From Dyella jiangningensis (GTDB taxonomy: Bacteria; Pseudomonadota; Gammaproteobacteria; Xanthomonadales; Rhodanobacteraceae): DNA of 64,000 bases. Where the stretch lies: the NCBI RefSeq assembly GCF_003264855.1, contig NZ_NFZS01000005.1, positions 124,001-188,000 on the forward strand, read 5' to 3'. A model generated the notes under the pieces. It made no database searches, was not told the origin of the DNA, and worked only from the letters and a program-made list of their open reading frames with translations. Positions within the stretch are counted from its first letter, which is position 1. Every line of letters starts with the position of its first letter. Below are positions 56,428 through 64,000 of this stretch, piece by piece. The position numbers were made by a program, and so were the translations under genes.

Positions 56428-56577
56428 CCGACCGCCATCGGCGACAGGTGTCATCTAGACATTTTTGCCTTAAAACAGAGCTATGATCGCTTTCTCCCAG
56501 TACTCCCCGGGGAGAGGGGAACGGCAAGTCGGAGGGGGGTGCGTCGCACTACACGACCATCAGGGGAAATCAAAGCC
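56428..56577 (+). promoter_or_regulatory. Leader region of the candidate borosin precursor
   Basis: A 150-bp gap between methyltransferase and precursor genes, long for an operon. It contains TAGACA (56456-56461) and TATGAT (56482-56487), a weak promoter pair with a 20-bp spacer, then a 12-bp palindrome CTCCCCGGGGAG near 56502-56513. The precursor may thus have its own promoter or an attenuating hairpin, which would raise precursor over enzyme. Confidence 0.35.
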
Positions 56578-56889
56578 ATGTCGAGCGTCATCGAGTTCTT
56601 GGAACGCCTGGGTACGGACGCGCTGCTGCGCCACGCGTCGCAGGAAGATATCGCCGTAGCACTGGAAGAGTCGCGGGTCGACGCCGATGTCGGCGCCGCC
56701 ATCATCGCGCGCAGCACGTCTGAGCTTTACGCGTTGCTGGGCCAGCGTCCGATGTTCCATGTGCAGAACAATCCGGGCCGCGAAGAGGAAGAGGAAGAAG
56801 AAGAAGGCGAGGAAGACGAGGAAGCACCGTCGCAGCGCAAGCTGGCGGGGCTGCCTTCCGCACGACGCACCGCGGTCGCGCAGGGTTAA
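56578..56889 (+). CDS. Candidate split-borosin precursor peptide
   Basis: A 103-residue protein next to the methyltransferase gene. Residues 1-54 (MSSVIEFLERLGTDALLRHA to SELYALLGQ) are helical and resemble the leader or borosin-binding domain of Shewanella SonA, including the starting MS, the F-x3-LG-x-DA-x-L spacing and a final L-x-x-L-x-G. The SonA core position corresponds to PMFHVQNNPG (58-67). Then comes a tract of eight Glu, Gly and five Glu/Asp, and a basic tail (QRKLAGLPSARRTAVAQG). The tract and tail have no SonA counterpart. AGGGGA precedes the ATG. Confidence 0.8.
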   Translation: MSSVIEFLERLGTDALLRHASQEDIAVALEESRVDADVGAAIIARSTSELYALLGQRPMFHVQNNPGREEEEEEEEGEEDEEAPSQRKLAGLPSARRTAVAQG

Positions 56890-56897
56890 CTCTTCCC

Positions 56898-58724
56898 GTG
56901 CCTCGGCAAGGCCAAACATGCCGTTGGACAGCCGTGGCAATGCTGCTGCTTGGCATGGTCGTGGGCGTGGCGAATGCCACGCCTGCGACGGACGTCCCCG
57001 ATCAACAGCTGAAGCGCGCCGACGCGATCAAGACCGCCGACCATGGCGCGTTCCTGAAAATCCTCCAGCAACTTGACCAGAATGCCGCCGACCTGCCCAT
57101 CGACGAGCAGTGGAAGCTGCGCTATCTCAATGCGTGGCAATTCGCCTTCGATGGCAACTATCCGCGAGCGACCTCTTCGCTGCGCACCATCGTCGAGCAG
57201 GCACCCGACAAGGCGCTTCGCCTGCGCGCGATCGGCACGCTGATCAATATCCTCGGCTTCGGCCACCGCTATGAAGAAGCCTTTATCCAGCTGAATCAGC
57301 TGTCGGAGCTGCTGCCGCAGATCACCGACAAGGAAGCGCGCTACGCAGCCATGGCGGATGTGGCGCAGTTTCTCATCATCGCCCGGCAGTACGAACAGGC
57401 GGTGGAATACGCCGACCAGATGATGAAGAGCGTGCCCGAAGGCATGAACGAATGTCGGGCCGTGTATTTCAAGCTTCATGCACTTTTCCACGGCAAGATG
57501 GTGCGGCTTTCGCAGGGCCAGCTGCAGGAAGGTGTCGATCTATGCATGAGCGCCAACGAATCGCTGTTGGCCAATGCCATGCGCACGGACATGGCTACGC
57601 TTGAGATTGAGCAGGGACGCCCGGCCGAGGCGGTACGCCTGCTGGAAGAGCATTACGCCGAAGTGCAGGGGTACGAGTACCCCGCGTTGATGCAGTACTT
57701 CAACGTGCTGCTCGCCAAGGGGTATTACCGCCTGGGCGATCTGGCGAAGTCCCGTCGATATGCGCTTGCCACCATCGCCAGCGCCGTGGAAAACGAGATC
57801 AGCGAACCGTTGGGACAAGCGTACGACCTGCTCTATCGCATCGAGAGCCAGCAAGGTCACGCGACGGAAGCACTCGCGTATCACGAGAAGTACATGGCGG
57901 CGGACAAGGGTTACCTTACCGACGTCAGCGCGGGTGCGCTGGCCTACCAGGCCGTCAAACAGCAGGTGCAGACCAAGAAGAACGAGGTCGACACGCTCAA
58001 CCGCCAAAACCAGATCCTGCAGTTGCAGCGCGAGCTCGACCACAAGGCGATGGAAACCAGCCGCCTGTACATCGCGCTGCTGCTGACCGTACTCGTTTCG
58101 GCCGGTTTCTGGCTGCTGCGCACCAAGCGCTCGCAATTGCGCTTCAAGCGACTGGCCACGCAGGACAGCCTCACGCATATCTGCAGTCGCCAGCATTTCG
58201 TCGACGAGGCGGAGCAGGTGCTGCGGCAGGCGGCGCGTACGACGCGCAGCGTCTCTCTGGTGTTGATGGATCTGGATCATTTCAAGCTGGTCAACGATAC
58301 GCATGGACACGTCATCGGCGACCTGGTGCTCAAGCGCGCCGTGGCGGCGTGCCAGCAGCACCTGCGGCGCAACGAGCTGTTCGGGCGCCTGGGCGGCGAG
58401 GAGTTCGCCATCCTGTTCCCCGAGTCCACGGCCGCGCAGGCGCAGGAGCGTTCGGAGCGGATCCGCCAGGCCATCGCCGCCACGCCGCTGTGGGGCGAGA
58501 CGCGGCACGTGGTGATTTCGGCCAGCTTCGGCGTGGCCTGCACCGACCGCAGCGGATACGAGCTGCGCCAGCTGATGATCGATGCCGACAACGCGCTCTA
58601 TCGCGCCAAGCGCGACGGACGCAACCGCGTGATCTACGGCGACGACATGGACGCCGCCGAGCTCGAAGCAAACGCGCTGCGCGAAGCCGCGCCCCGCGAA
58701 CGCCTGGCTGATCTGCCGCACTGA
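56898..58724 (+). CDS. Membrane diguanylate cyclase with periplasmic TPR-like sensor
   Basis: A 608-residue protein. A signal sequence or first span (TAVAMLLLGMVVGVANA) is followed by about 350 helical-repeat residues in TPR style, then a coiled coil (QVQTKKNEVDTLNRQNQILQLQRELD), one span (LYIALLLTVLVSAGFWLL) and a GGDEF domain. VLMDLDHFKLVNDTHGHVIGD and RLGGEEFAIL show an intact GGEEF active site, so it should make cyclic di-GMP. Start taken as GTG, eight bases after the precursor stop; they may share a transcript. Confidence 0.92.
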   Translation: MPRQGQTCRWTAVAMLLLGMVVGVANATPATDVPDQQLKRADAIKTADHGAFLKILQQLDQNAADLPIDEQWKLRYLNAWQFAFDGNYPRATSSLRTIVEQAPDKALRLRAIGTLINILGFGHRYEEAFIQLNQLSELLPQITDKEARYAAMADVAQFLIIARQYEQAVEYADQMMKSVPEGMNECRAVYFKLHALFHGKMVRLSQGQLQEGVDLCMSANESLLANAMRTDMATLEIEQGRPAEAVRLLEEHYAEVQGYEYPALMQYFNVLLAKGYYRLGDLAKSRRYALATIASAVENEISEPLGQAYDLLYRIESQQGHATEALAYHEKYMAADKGYLTDVSAGALAYQAVKQQVQTKKNEVDTLNRQNQILQLQRELDHKAMETSRLYIALLLTVLVSAGFWLLRTKRSQLRFKRLATQDSLTHICSRQHFVDEAEQVLRQAARTTRSVSLVLMDLDHFKLVNDTHGHVIGDLVLKRAVAACQQHLRRNELFGRLGGEEFAILFPESTAAQAQERSERIRQAIAATPLWGETRHVVISASFGVACTDRSGYELRQLMIDADNALYRAKRDGRNRVIYGDDMDAAELEANALREAAPRERLADLPH

Positions 58725-58790
58725 TCGAGCAGGTTTTCCTGCTTGCCGTTGCCGTGCCGCCGTTGACTCTTGTGCGGTCGGATCCGCGCC

Positions 58791-60410
58791 TTACTCGGCG
58801 GGCGGTGGGGCCAGTCGATCAAGCAGCGCCGCGTTGGCCTCGACCACCGGCGAAGGCATCAAGCCCACCCAGCCGTTGGCGAGCCTGACGGCGTTCTGCG
58901 TTCCTTCCGGCGCTGATCCGCGACCGGCATACGCCAGCAGGATGCCGTCGGGGTGCGCCTTGGCCCAGGCAGAGGGCTGGGTCGCCTCCGGTAACGGCGC
59001 GGGCAGCTGCGCGAGGAAGGTGATGACGCCCGGATCGTTGGGTATGCGCGCCACCGGCACGCCTTGCGCCTGCAGTTCGACCACGCGGCGCGCGACCTCT
59101 CGCGCATCCAGGGCCCCCAGCGCCTGCAGCCTCACCAGTGGCAGCAAGGCCATCGCCAGCAGCAAGGCCGCCAACGACGCGCGCTGCTCGGCGCGCAGGC
59201 CGCGGCTGGTCACGAGGAAAACGATGACCGCGAGCAGCAGGCCCGCGGCCAGCAGGTAGAGCCACACCACCGTGTGTCGCTGCAGGATGCCACGGCCGAT
59301 GGGTTCGGGGCCAAACATCGCCCACGCCAGCACGCCCGCGACCAAGGCGATCATGATGCCCATGCGTCGGATATCCAGCAGGCCCGGCTCGCTTCTCAGC
59401 CAGGCGCCCAGCAGGATGGCCGTGCCCGGCATCAGCGGCAGCAGGTAATGCAGCTGCTTGCCGCTCACCACGCAGAACGCGAGCAACGCCGGTACACAAG
59501 CGCATGCGCCGAAGCGCGCGGCGCGCGAGAGCCGTGCGCCGCGCATCGCGTTCGGCAAGCGGCGCCAACGCAGCAGCACGGGCCATGGCAGCAACAGCAC
59601 GGGCACCCATGGCAGGTACCACCAGACCGGGCGGTTGTGCGCAAAGCTCTGCACTACCCGACCCGCGGTCTGCCGCAGCAGCAGGTTATTGGCATCCGCG
59701 GCGCTGAGATGATGGACCGCGGCCCACGCCCAACCGAGCACCGGCAGCGCGCCCAGCACGGCCGTAAGCAACATCGCCAGCACGCGGCGCCATGAAGCGC
59801 GCTGCCCTTGAGCTGACCACCATGGCGCCAGGATGATGGGGCCGGCCAGGTGCAGCAGCATCACCGGACCCTTCGCGAGCAGGCCAAGCGCGCTTGCCGC
59901 GAACAGCAGCCACAACGCGGCCGGCCGCCCTTCGCTCACGTAATCCGCGATCGCCACGAAGCCGAGCAGCACGCACAGGCACAGCAACACGTCGAACATC
60001 ACCACGCCGGAGAACAGCACCAGGAAAATCATGCCCAGCAGCATCCAGGGCGCTTGTCCGTTGTCTGCGGGGGAAAGCCGCTTTTCCAGCCGCTGGCACA
60101 AAGCCACGCAGCCGAGGCCGCACAACGCCACCAGCGCGCGCGAGGACCACAGCGAAACGCCCAGCACGCTCCAGGCGAGGTTCAACAGCCAGAACAGCAG
60201 CGGCGGCTTGTCGAAGTAAGGCGTGCCGTTGAGATGCAGCGTGATCCAGCTGCCGGTCTGGCGCATCTCCCACGCGATGCTCAGGTAACGCGTTTCATCG
60301 ATGGGCACCGGCGGCAGCACGACGAGCAGCGGCAGCAGCGCGAGCAGCCACAGCGCCGGCGGAATCTGCAGCTGACCGTCACGACGAAACCGGAAGTCCA
60401 TGTCGTCCAT
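58791..60410 (-). CDS. ArnT-like glycosyltransferase family 39 membrane protein
   Basis: A 539-residue polytopic protein of the GT-C class. The first periplasmic loop has the acidic catalytic motif IDETRYLSIAWEM, followed by GTPYFDKPPLLFW, both typical of ArnT/PMT-like transferases that move a sugar from a polyprenyl phosphate to lipid or protein. About twelve spans follow; the C-terminal 100 residues are soluble. Acceptor and sugar are unknown. It is convergent with the cyclase gene; the gap has only a weak AGCAGG/CCTGCT hairpin. Confidence 0.88.
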   Translation of the reverse strand: MDDMDFRFRRDGQLQIPPALWLLALLPLLVVLPPVPIDETRYLSIAWEMRQTGSWITLHLNGTPYFDKPPLLFWLLNLAWSVLGVSLWSSRALVALCGLGCVALCQRLEKRLSPADNGQAPWMLLGMIFLVLFSGVVMFDVLLCLCVLLGFVAIADYVSEGRPAALWLLFAASALGLLAKGPVMLLHLAGPIILAPWWSAQGQRASWRRVLAMLLTAVLGALPVLGWAWAAVHHLSAADANNLLLRQTAGRVVQSFAHNRPVWWYLPWVPVLLLPWPVLLRWRRLPNAMRGARLSRAARFGACACVPALLAFCVVSGKQLHYLLPLMPGTAILLGAWLRSEPGLLDIRRMGIMIALVAGVLAWAMFGPEPIGRGILQRHTVVWLYLLAAGLLLAVIVFLVTSRGLRAEQRASLAALLLAMALLPLVRLQALGALDAREVARRVVELQAQGVPVARIPNDPGVITFLAQLPAPLPEATQPSAWAKAHPDGILLAYAGRGSAPEGTQNAVRLANGWVGLMPSPVVEANAALLDRLAPPPAE

Positions 60411-60511
60411 CTTGCGTGGCGTTGCTTACGGGATTCTTAGGTTCACGCGTCATGCCCGCCGCCTCGCGCCGTCGACCGATGAAGGCCACGCGAAGCGACG
60501 GCGACGTGCCC

Positions 60512-63500
60512 TTACTGAAACCCCTTTGTCACACGCCCATCATCAGGTTGGTGTGAACGGCGCGAGGCAAGTCCGATCAGGGTGGGCAGCACCAGCAGCA
60601 CCAAGGGGTATTGCAGCGTGAGGCCCGCGATGATGGCGATGGCGAGCGGCTGCTGGATGCCAGCGCCCGCGCCCAGTGCGAGCGCCAGCGGCAGCAAGGT
60701 GAGAATCGCCGCCAGCGTGGTCATGGTGATCGGGCGCAGGCGATCGCGGCTCGCCGTGCGCAAGGCCTGGTGCAAGGGCATGGTGCGAGCGAGCGTCACG
60801 TATTCGGACACGAAGAAGATGGCCATCTCGGTGCCCATGCCGATGATCATGGTCATGCCCATCATCGCGGTGATGTTGAGGTCGACGCCGCACAGCCACA
60901 GCGCGATGAACACCGCCGTGGCCGAGAACAGCGAGCACGCCATCACGATGACCGCCAGCCCCGGCCGTCCATACAGGAACAGGAGAAGTACGAATTCGGC
61001 CACCAACGCCAGCAGGAACACCTTGGTGAGCCCGACGAACGCGATCTGCTGTTGCTGGTAGAGCCCGCCGAGTTCGTAGCGCATGTCCGCATCCAGCATG
61101 CCGGGACGAGCCAGCAGCTTCTTCACGTCGGCGACGGCCGCGCCCATGCCGCGGCCTTCGATGCGCGCGGTGACGGCCACCATCTGCTGCAGGTTCTCGC
61201 GCGAGATCTGGGGCTGGCCGTTCTCAGTGGTGATCGTGGCGACGCGGCTGAGCGGAAACACATGGCCGTCCGGCGCACGGATCGGCAAGGCGAGCAATTG
61301 CGGCAGGCGCCACTGCATGGCATCAGGCATGCGCACGCGCACGCCCACGCTCTTGGTCGCCTGCGGCAGCTGCGTCGCGACGACGCCGGCGAGCGCGTTG
61401 TTCACCGCCTGCGTGATGGCGCCCACCGTCATGCCTTCGACGGTGGCCTTGTCCGCATCGACCTGCACGTTCAACGCATCGCCGGCCAGTTGCACGCCGT
61501 CCTTGATTTCCACCACGCCGGGAATGTCGGCCAGCGCCTTGGCAATCTTCTGCGCCTGCGGCACGAGCTGCGTGGGATCGACCGCGTACAGCTTGATCTC
61601 GATCGGCTGCGGCACCGCGGTGAGATCGCCGATGAGGTCTTCCATCAACTGCGCCAGCTCCACCTGCACGCCGGGGACTTCGCTCTCCACATGCTGGCGC
61701 ACGTCGCTCATCACGTCCTCGGTGGCACGCGCATGATCGGGCTTGAGCCGCACGAAGAAATCGCCGTGGTAGGACTGCCCCAGGTCACCGCCGAGGCCAG
61801 TGCCCAGGCGGCGCGAGAACGTGTCCACTTCCGGCATGCTGCGCAGGATGCCTTCGACCTGGCCGATCTGCCGCGCGGTTTCAGGCAGCGAGGTGCCGGG
61901 CTTGGTGTAGTAGTCCATCACGAAGCCGCTTTCGTCGACGGCGGGCATGAAGCCGGTGGTCACGTGCGTGTAGGCGATGGCGCCGATCACCAGCAACGGG
62001 GTGACGATCAGCAACAGCCATGCGGGCCGACGCGACAGCCCGTCATACAGCCGGCCGTGCCAGCGCGACAGCCACTGGTCGTGCGTGAAGCCCGGATCGT
62101 GCCAGCGCTTGAAATCCACCAGCCAACGCAGCAGCGGCGGCACCACCCACGCGCTGGCTAGCCAGGACACGGTGAGTGCGGCGGCCATGGTGAGCGACAA
62201 CGCCTTGGAGAACGATCCGGTCACGCCGCTCAACAGGCCCAGCGGAATGAACACGATCAGCGTGGCCAGGCTCGATCCGGTGAGCGGTGCGAGAAATTCG
62301 CGCGCCGCCGGCAGCACCGCTTCCTCGCCACCGCCTTCGGCGGCGCCGGCGCGACGGGCCACGTGCTCCACCATCACGATCACGTCGTCGATCACCAGAC
62401 CCACGGCGGCGGCGATGCCGCCGAGCGTCATGATGTTGAAGCTCATGCCGAACACTTGCAGCAGCAGCACGGTGACCGCGAGCGTCAGCGGCACCACCAC
62501 CATCGCGATCAGCGTGACGCGCAGGTTGCGCAGGAACAGCAGCAGCACCGCGGCAGCCAGCAGCAGGCCGATCAGCACGGCGTCGCGCACGCTGTGCGCG
62601 GACTCCACCACCAGCTCGCTCTGGTCGTACCAGTTCTTCAGCCTGACGCCGGCAGGCAGGCGGAACGCCGCCAGCTTTTGCCGCACCGCGGCGGCGATCT
62701 GCACGGCATTGCCATCCGGCTGCTCGTAGACGTTGAACAGCACGGCGGGCTTGCCGTCCTCGCTTACCTTGACCCATTGCGGCACGTAGCCCGCATGGAT
62801 ATCGGCGACATCGCCAAGGCGCACCCAGCCGTGCGGATCGTTCTTCACCACGATCTTGCGCAGCGCCTCGATGTGCTGCAGCGAATGATCGGCCACCACC
62901 AGGTACAACTGGTTGCGATCCTGCAGGCGCCCCACGGCTTCGAGCTGGTTGGCACCGGACAGCGCCGACACCAGGTCATCCAGACCGAGGCCGTATTGCG
63001 CGAGCTTGCGCGGATCGGCATCCACCTGCAGTTCGGCGGTCTCGCCGCCCTGCACGTCCACACGCGCCAGTCCATCGACCGACGCCAGCAGCGGCACGAT
63101 CTGGTATTGCGCAAGATCGCGCAGGGCCACCGGCGACAGGCTGTCCGACTGCAGCGCATACGAGATGATCGGGAACACCGTGGGATCCATGCGCCGCACG
63201 TTGTACGTGGCGCCGGGCGGCAGGCTGGGCAGCACGCGTGCGATGGCCGCATCGACCTGCAGGGTGGAGGCGATCATGTCGCGCCCCCAACCGAAATCGA
63301 CCGAGATCTGTGCCGAACCGCGCGTCGTATCCGAACGCACATTGGCCACGCCGGGCACGGTACGGATGGCTTCCTCGACGGGGCGCGTCAGCAGCAGCGC
63401 CGTCTGGTCCGCCGGACGATCGCCGGCATCCAGGTCGACCACCACGCGTGGAAACGACACCTGCGGGAACAGCCCCACCGGCAGCGTGAACGAACTCGCC

Positions 63501-63577
63501 AGACCCGCCAGCGCCAGCGCAAAGGCCACGATGACGATGGCACGCGCGTGCCTGGCCAGGAACGACGGCATGCTCAT
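60512..63577 (-). CDS. RND family efflux transporter permease
   Basis: A 1021-residue inner-membrane proton antiporter of the AcrB/CzcA superfamily: LPVGLFPQVSFPRVVVDLDAGDRPAD at the first periplasmic loop, GGIAAAVGLVIDDVIVMVEHVARR in TM4 with the proton-relay Asp pair, and GMGTEMAIFFVSEYVTLARTM near TM10-11. It is shorter than AcrB and its export substrate is unknown. Its ATG overlaps the stop of the adaptor gene (ATGA), so the two form an operon. Confidence 0.93.
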   Translation of the reverse strand: MSMPSFLARHARAIVIVAFALALAGLASSFTLPVGLFPQVSFPRVVVDLDAGDRPADQTALLLTRPVEEAIRTVPGVANVRSDTTRGSAQISVDFGWGRDMIASTLQVDAAIARVLPSLPPGATYNVRRMDPTVFPIISYALQSDSLSPVALRDLAQYQIVPLLASVDGLARVDVQGGETAELQVDADPRKLAQYGLGLDDLVSALSGANQLEAVGRLQDRNQLYLVVADHSLQHIEALRKIVVKNDPHGWVRLGDVADIHAGYVPQWVKVSEDGKPAVLFNVYEQPDGNAVQIAAAVRQKLAAFRLPAGVRLKNWYDQSELVVESAHSVRDAVLIGLLLAAAVLLLFLRNLRVTLIAMVVVPLTLAVTVLLLQVFGMSFNIMTLGGIAAAVGLVIDDVIVMVEHVARRAGAAEGGGEEAVLPAAREFLAPLTGSSLATLIVFIPLGLLSGVTGSFSKALSLTMAAALTVSWLASAWVVPPLLRWLVDFKRWHDPGFTHDQWLSRWHGRLYDGLSRRPAWLLLIVTPLLVIGAIAYTHVTTGFMPAVDESGFVMDYYTKPGTSLPETARQIGQVEGILRSMPEVDTFSRRLGTGLGGDLGQSYHGDFFVRLKPDHARATEDVMSDVRQHVESEVPGVQVELAQLMEDLIGDLTAVPQPIEIKLYAVDPTQLVPQAQKIAKALADIPGVVEIKDGVQLAGDALNVQVDADKATVEGMTVGAITQAVNNALAGVVATQLPQATKSVGVRVRMPDAMQWRLPQLLALPIRAPDGHVFPLSRVATITTENGQPQISRENLQQMVAVTARIEGRGMGAAVADVKKLLARPGMLDADMRYELGGLYQQQQIAFVGLTKVFLLALVAEFVLLLFLYGRPGLAVIVMACSLFSATAVFIALWLCGVDLNITAMMGMTMIIGMGTEMAIFFVSEYVTLARTMPLHQALRTASRDRLRPITMTTLAAILTLLPLALALGAGAGIQQPLAIAIIAGLTLQYPLVLLVLPTLIGLASRRSHQPDDGRVTKGFQ

Positions 63578-64000
63578 GGCTTGGCATCCGGCGCCGAGGT
63601 GCGCACGGCCATGCCGTCATCGAGTTGGGTGGCGCCGGTGGTCACCAGCGGCCGATGCGCATCGAGCGCGCCGCTGACCACGCTCACGCTGTCCGATTCG
63701 CCGAGCACCTTCACCGGCACGCGCACGGCCTTGCCGTCCGCCACCTGGAAGACCAGGCGTTGGGCATCGTCGCCCTGCAACGCGTCGCGCGGCACCAGCC
63801 AGCCCTGCCATTGGCCGACGGTGATGTCCGCGCGGAAGCTTTCGCCGTTCACGGGCTCGCCATCGGGCACCACCTCGACGTCCAGTTGGTGAGTGTGCGG
63901 ATTCAACGCGCGCGCCACGCGACGCACGGTGCCGTGCATCGGCGCGGAAGCATCCAGCGGCGTCAGCGCGACGGCCGCGCCGGAGGACACGCGTCCCATC
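63574..64000 (-). CDS. RND efflux periplasmic adaptor, C-terminal part (5' end outside window)
   Basis: About 142 residues of a membrane-fusion protein reach the right edge. GTVRRVARALNPHTHQLDVEVVP and GESFRADITVGQWQGWLVPRDALQGDDAQRLVFQVADGKAVRVPV are the beta-barrel and membrane-proximal domains of HlyD/AcrA-type adaptors. The N-terminal lipoyl and hairpin domains lie outside. The stop overlaps the permease start by four bases. Confidence 0.88.
   Translation of the reverse strand, partial: MGRVSSGAAVALTPLDASAPMHGTVRRVARALNPHTHQLDVEVVPDGEPVNGESFRADITVGQWQGWLVPRDALQGDDAQRLVFQVADGKAVRVPVKVLGESDSVSVVSGALDAHRPLVTTGATQLDDGMAVRTSAPDAKP

Noticed and set aside
56539-56577. GTG start 13 codons upstream for the borosin precursor
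   Set aside because: The extension (MRRTTRPSGEIKA) breaks the SonA-like start MSSVIEFLERLG, and AGGGGA fits the later ATG.

Overview
The window is about 64 kb of high-GC, gene-dense bacterial chromosome. The best fit is a gammaproteobacterium of the Xanthomonadales (Lysobacterales), probably Rhodanobacteraceae such as Dyella, Luteibacter or a relative. Grounds are the tsaD / rpsU-yqeY-dnaG neighbourhood, the aa3 cytochrome oxidase locus with its small twin-membrane proteins, YcgL, the magnesium-type HemB, and abundant intergenic palindromes built on GTAGGAGCGCACCC. No marker was searched, so the genus is inference. No rRNA, tRNA, CRISPR array, prophage or insertion sequence was recognised.

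Layout. 0-5 kb: information-processing genes (tsaD divergent from rpsU, yqeY, a DUF1328 protein, dnaG). 5-11 kb: a DedA protein, a Na/Pi-type transporter and an MgtA-type Mg2+ ATPase preceded by a possible 77-residue leader ORF. 11-12.3 kb: non-coding, full of palindromes. 12.3-20.5 kb: a minus-strand cytochrome c oxidase locus (DUF2244, ctaC, ctaD, a 42-residue protein, ctaE, SURF1, a Sco-like protein, ctaA, ctaB), interrupted by one plus-strand DUF2909 gene and lacking ctaG. 21-29 kb: bifunctional PutA, a thioredoxin-fold protein, a Baeyer-Villiger-type monooxygenase, a PhoN-like phosphatase and an AraC regulator. 29-42 kb: an envelope and uptake region with a Fur-box-linked siderophore receptor, a DUF2334 protein, a beta-helix lipoprotein followed by an SO2930-type diheme cytochrome, a second TonB receptor, a coniferyl-aldehyde-type dehydrogenase and a FadL porin. 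42-48 kb: YcgL, a 1154-residue membrane/ankyrin protein and a Kef-type antiporter. 48-51 kb: a LysR-controlled cupboard of small enzymes and soxR with its operator and target. 51.7-54.5 kb: hemB and an S53 peptidase.

The most notable locus is 55.6-58.7 kb. It encodes a borosin-type peptide backbone N-methyltransferase resembling Shewanella SonM and the catalytic domain of fungal OphMA. It is followed by a 103-residue candidate precursor with a SonA-like leader and an unusual acidic tract, and then by a membrane diguanylate cyclase eight bases further on. This is a split borosin RiPP system; as far as I can tell from memory this precursor type is not described. Beside it lie a Met/His/Pro-rich secreted protein and the wreck of a fumarylacetoacetate-hydrolase gene. 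The window closes with an ArnT-like glycosyltransferase and an RND efflux pump whose adaptor gene runs off the edge.
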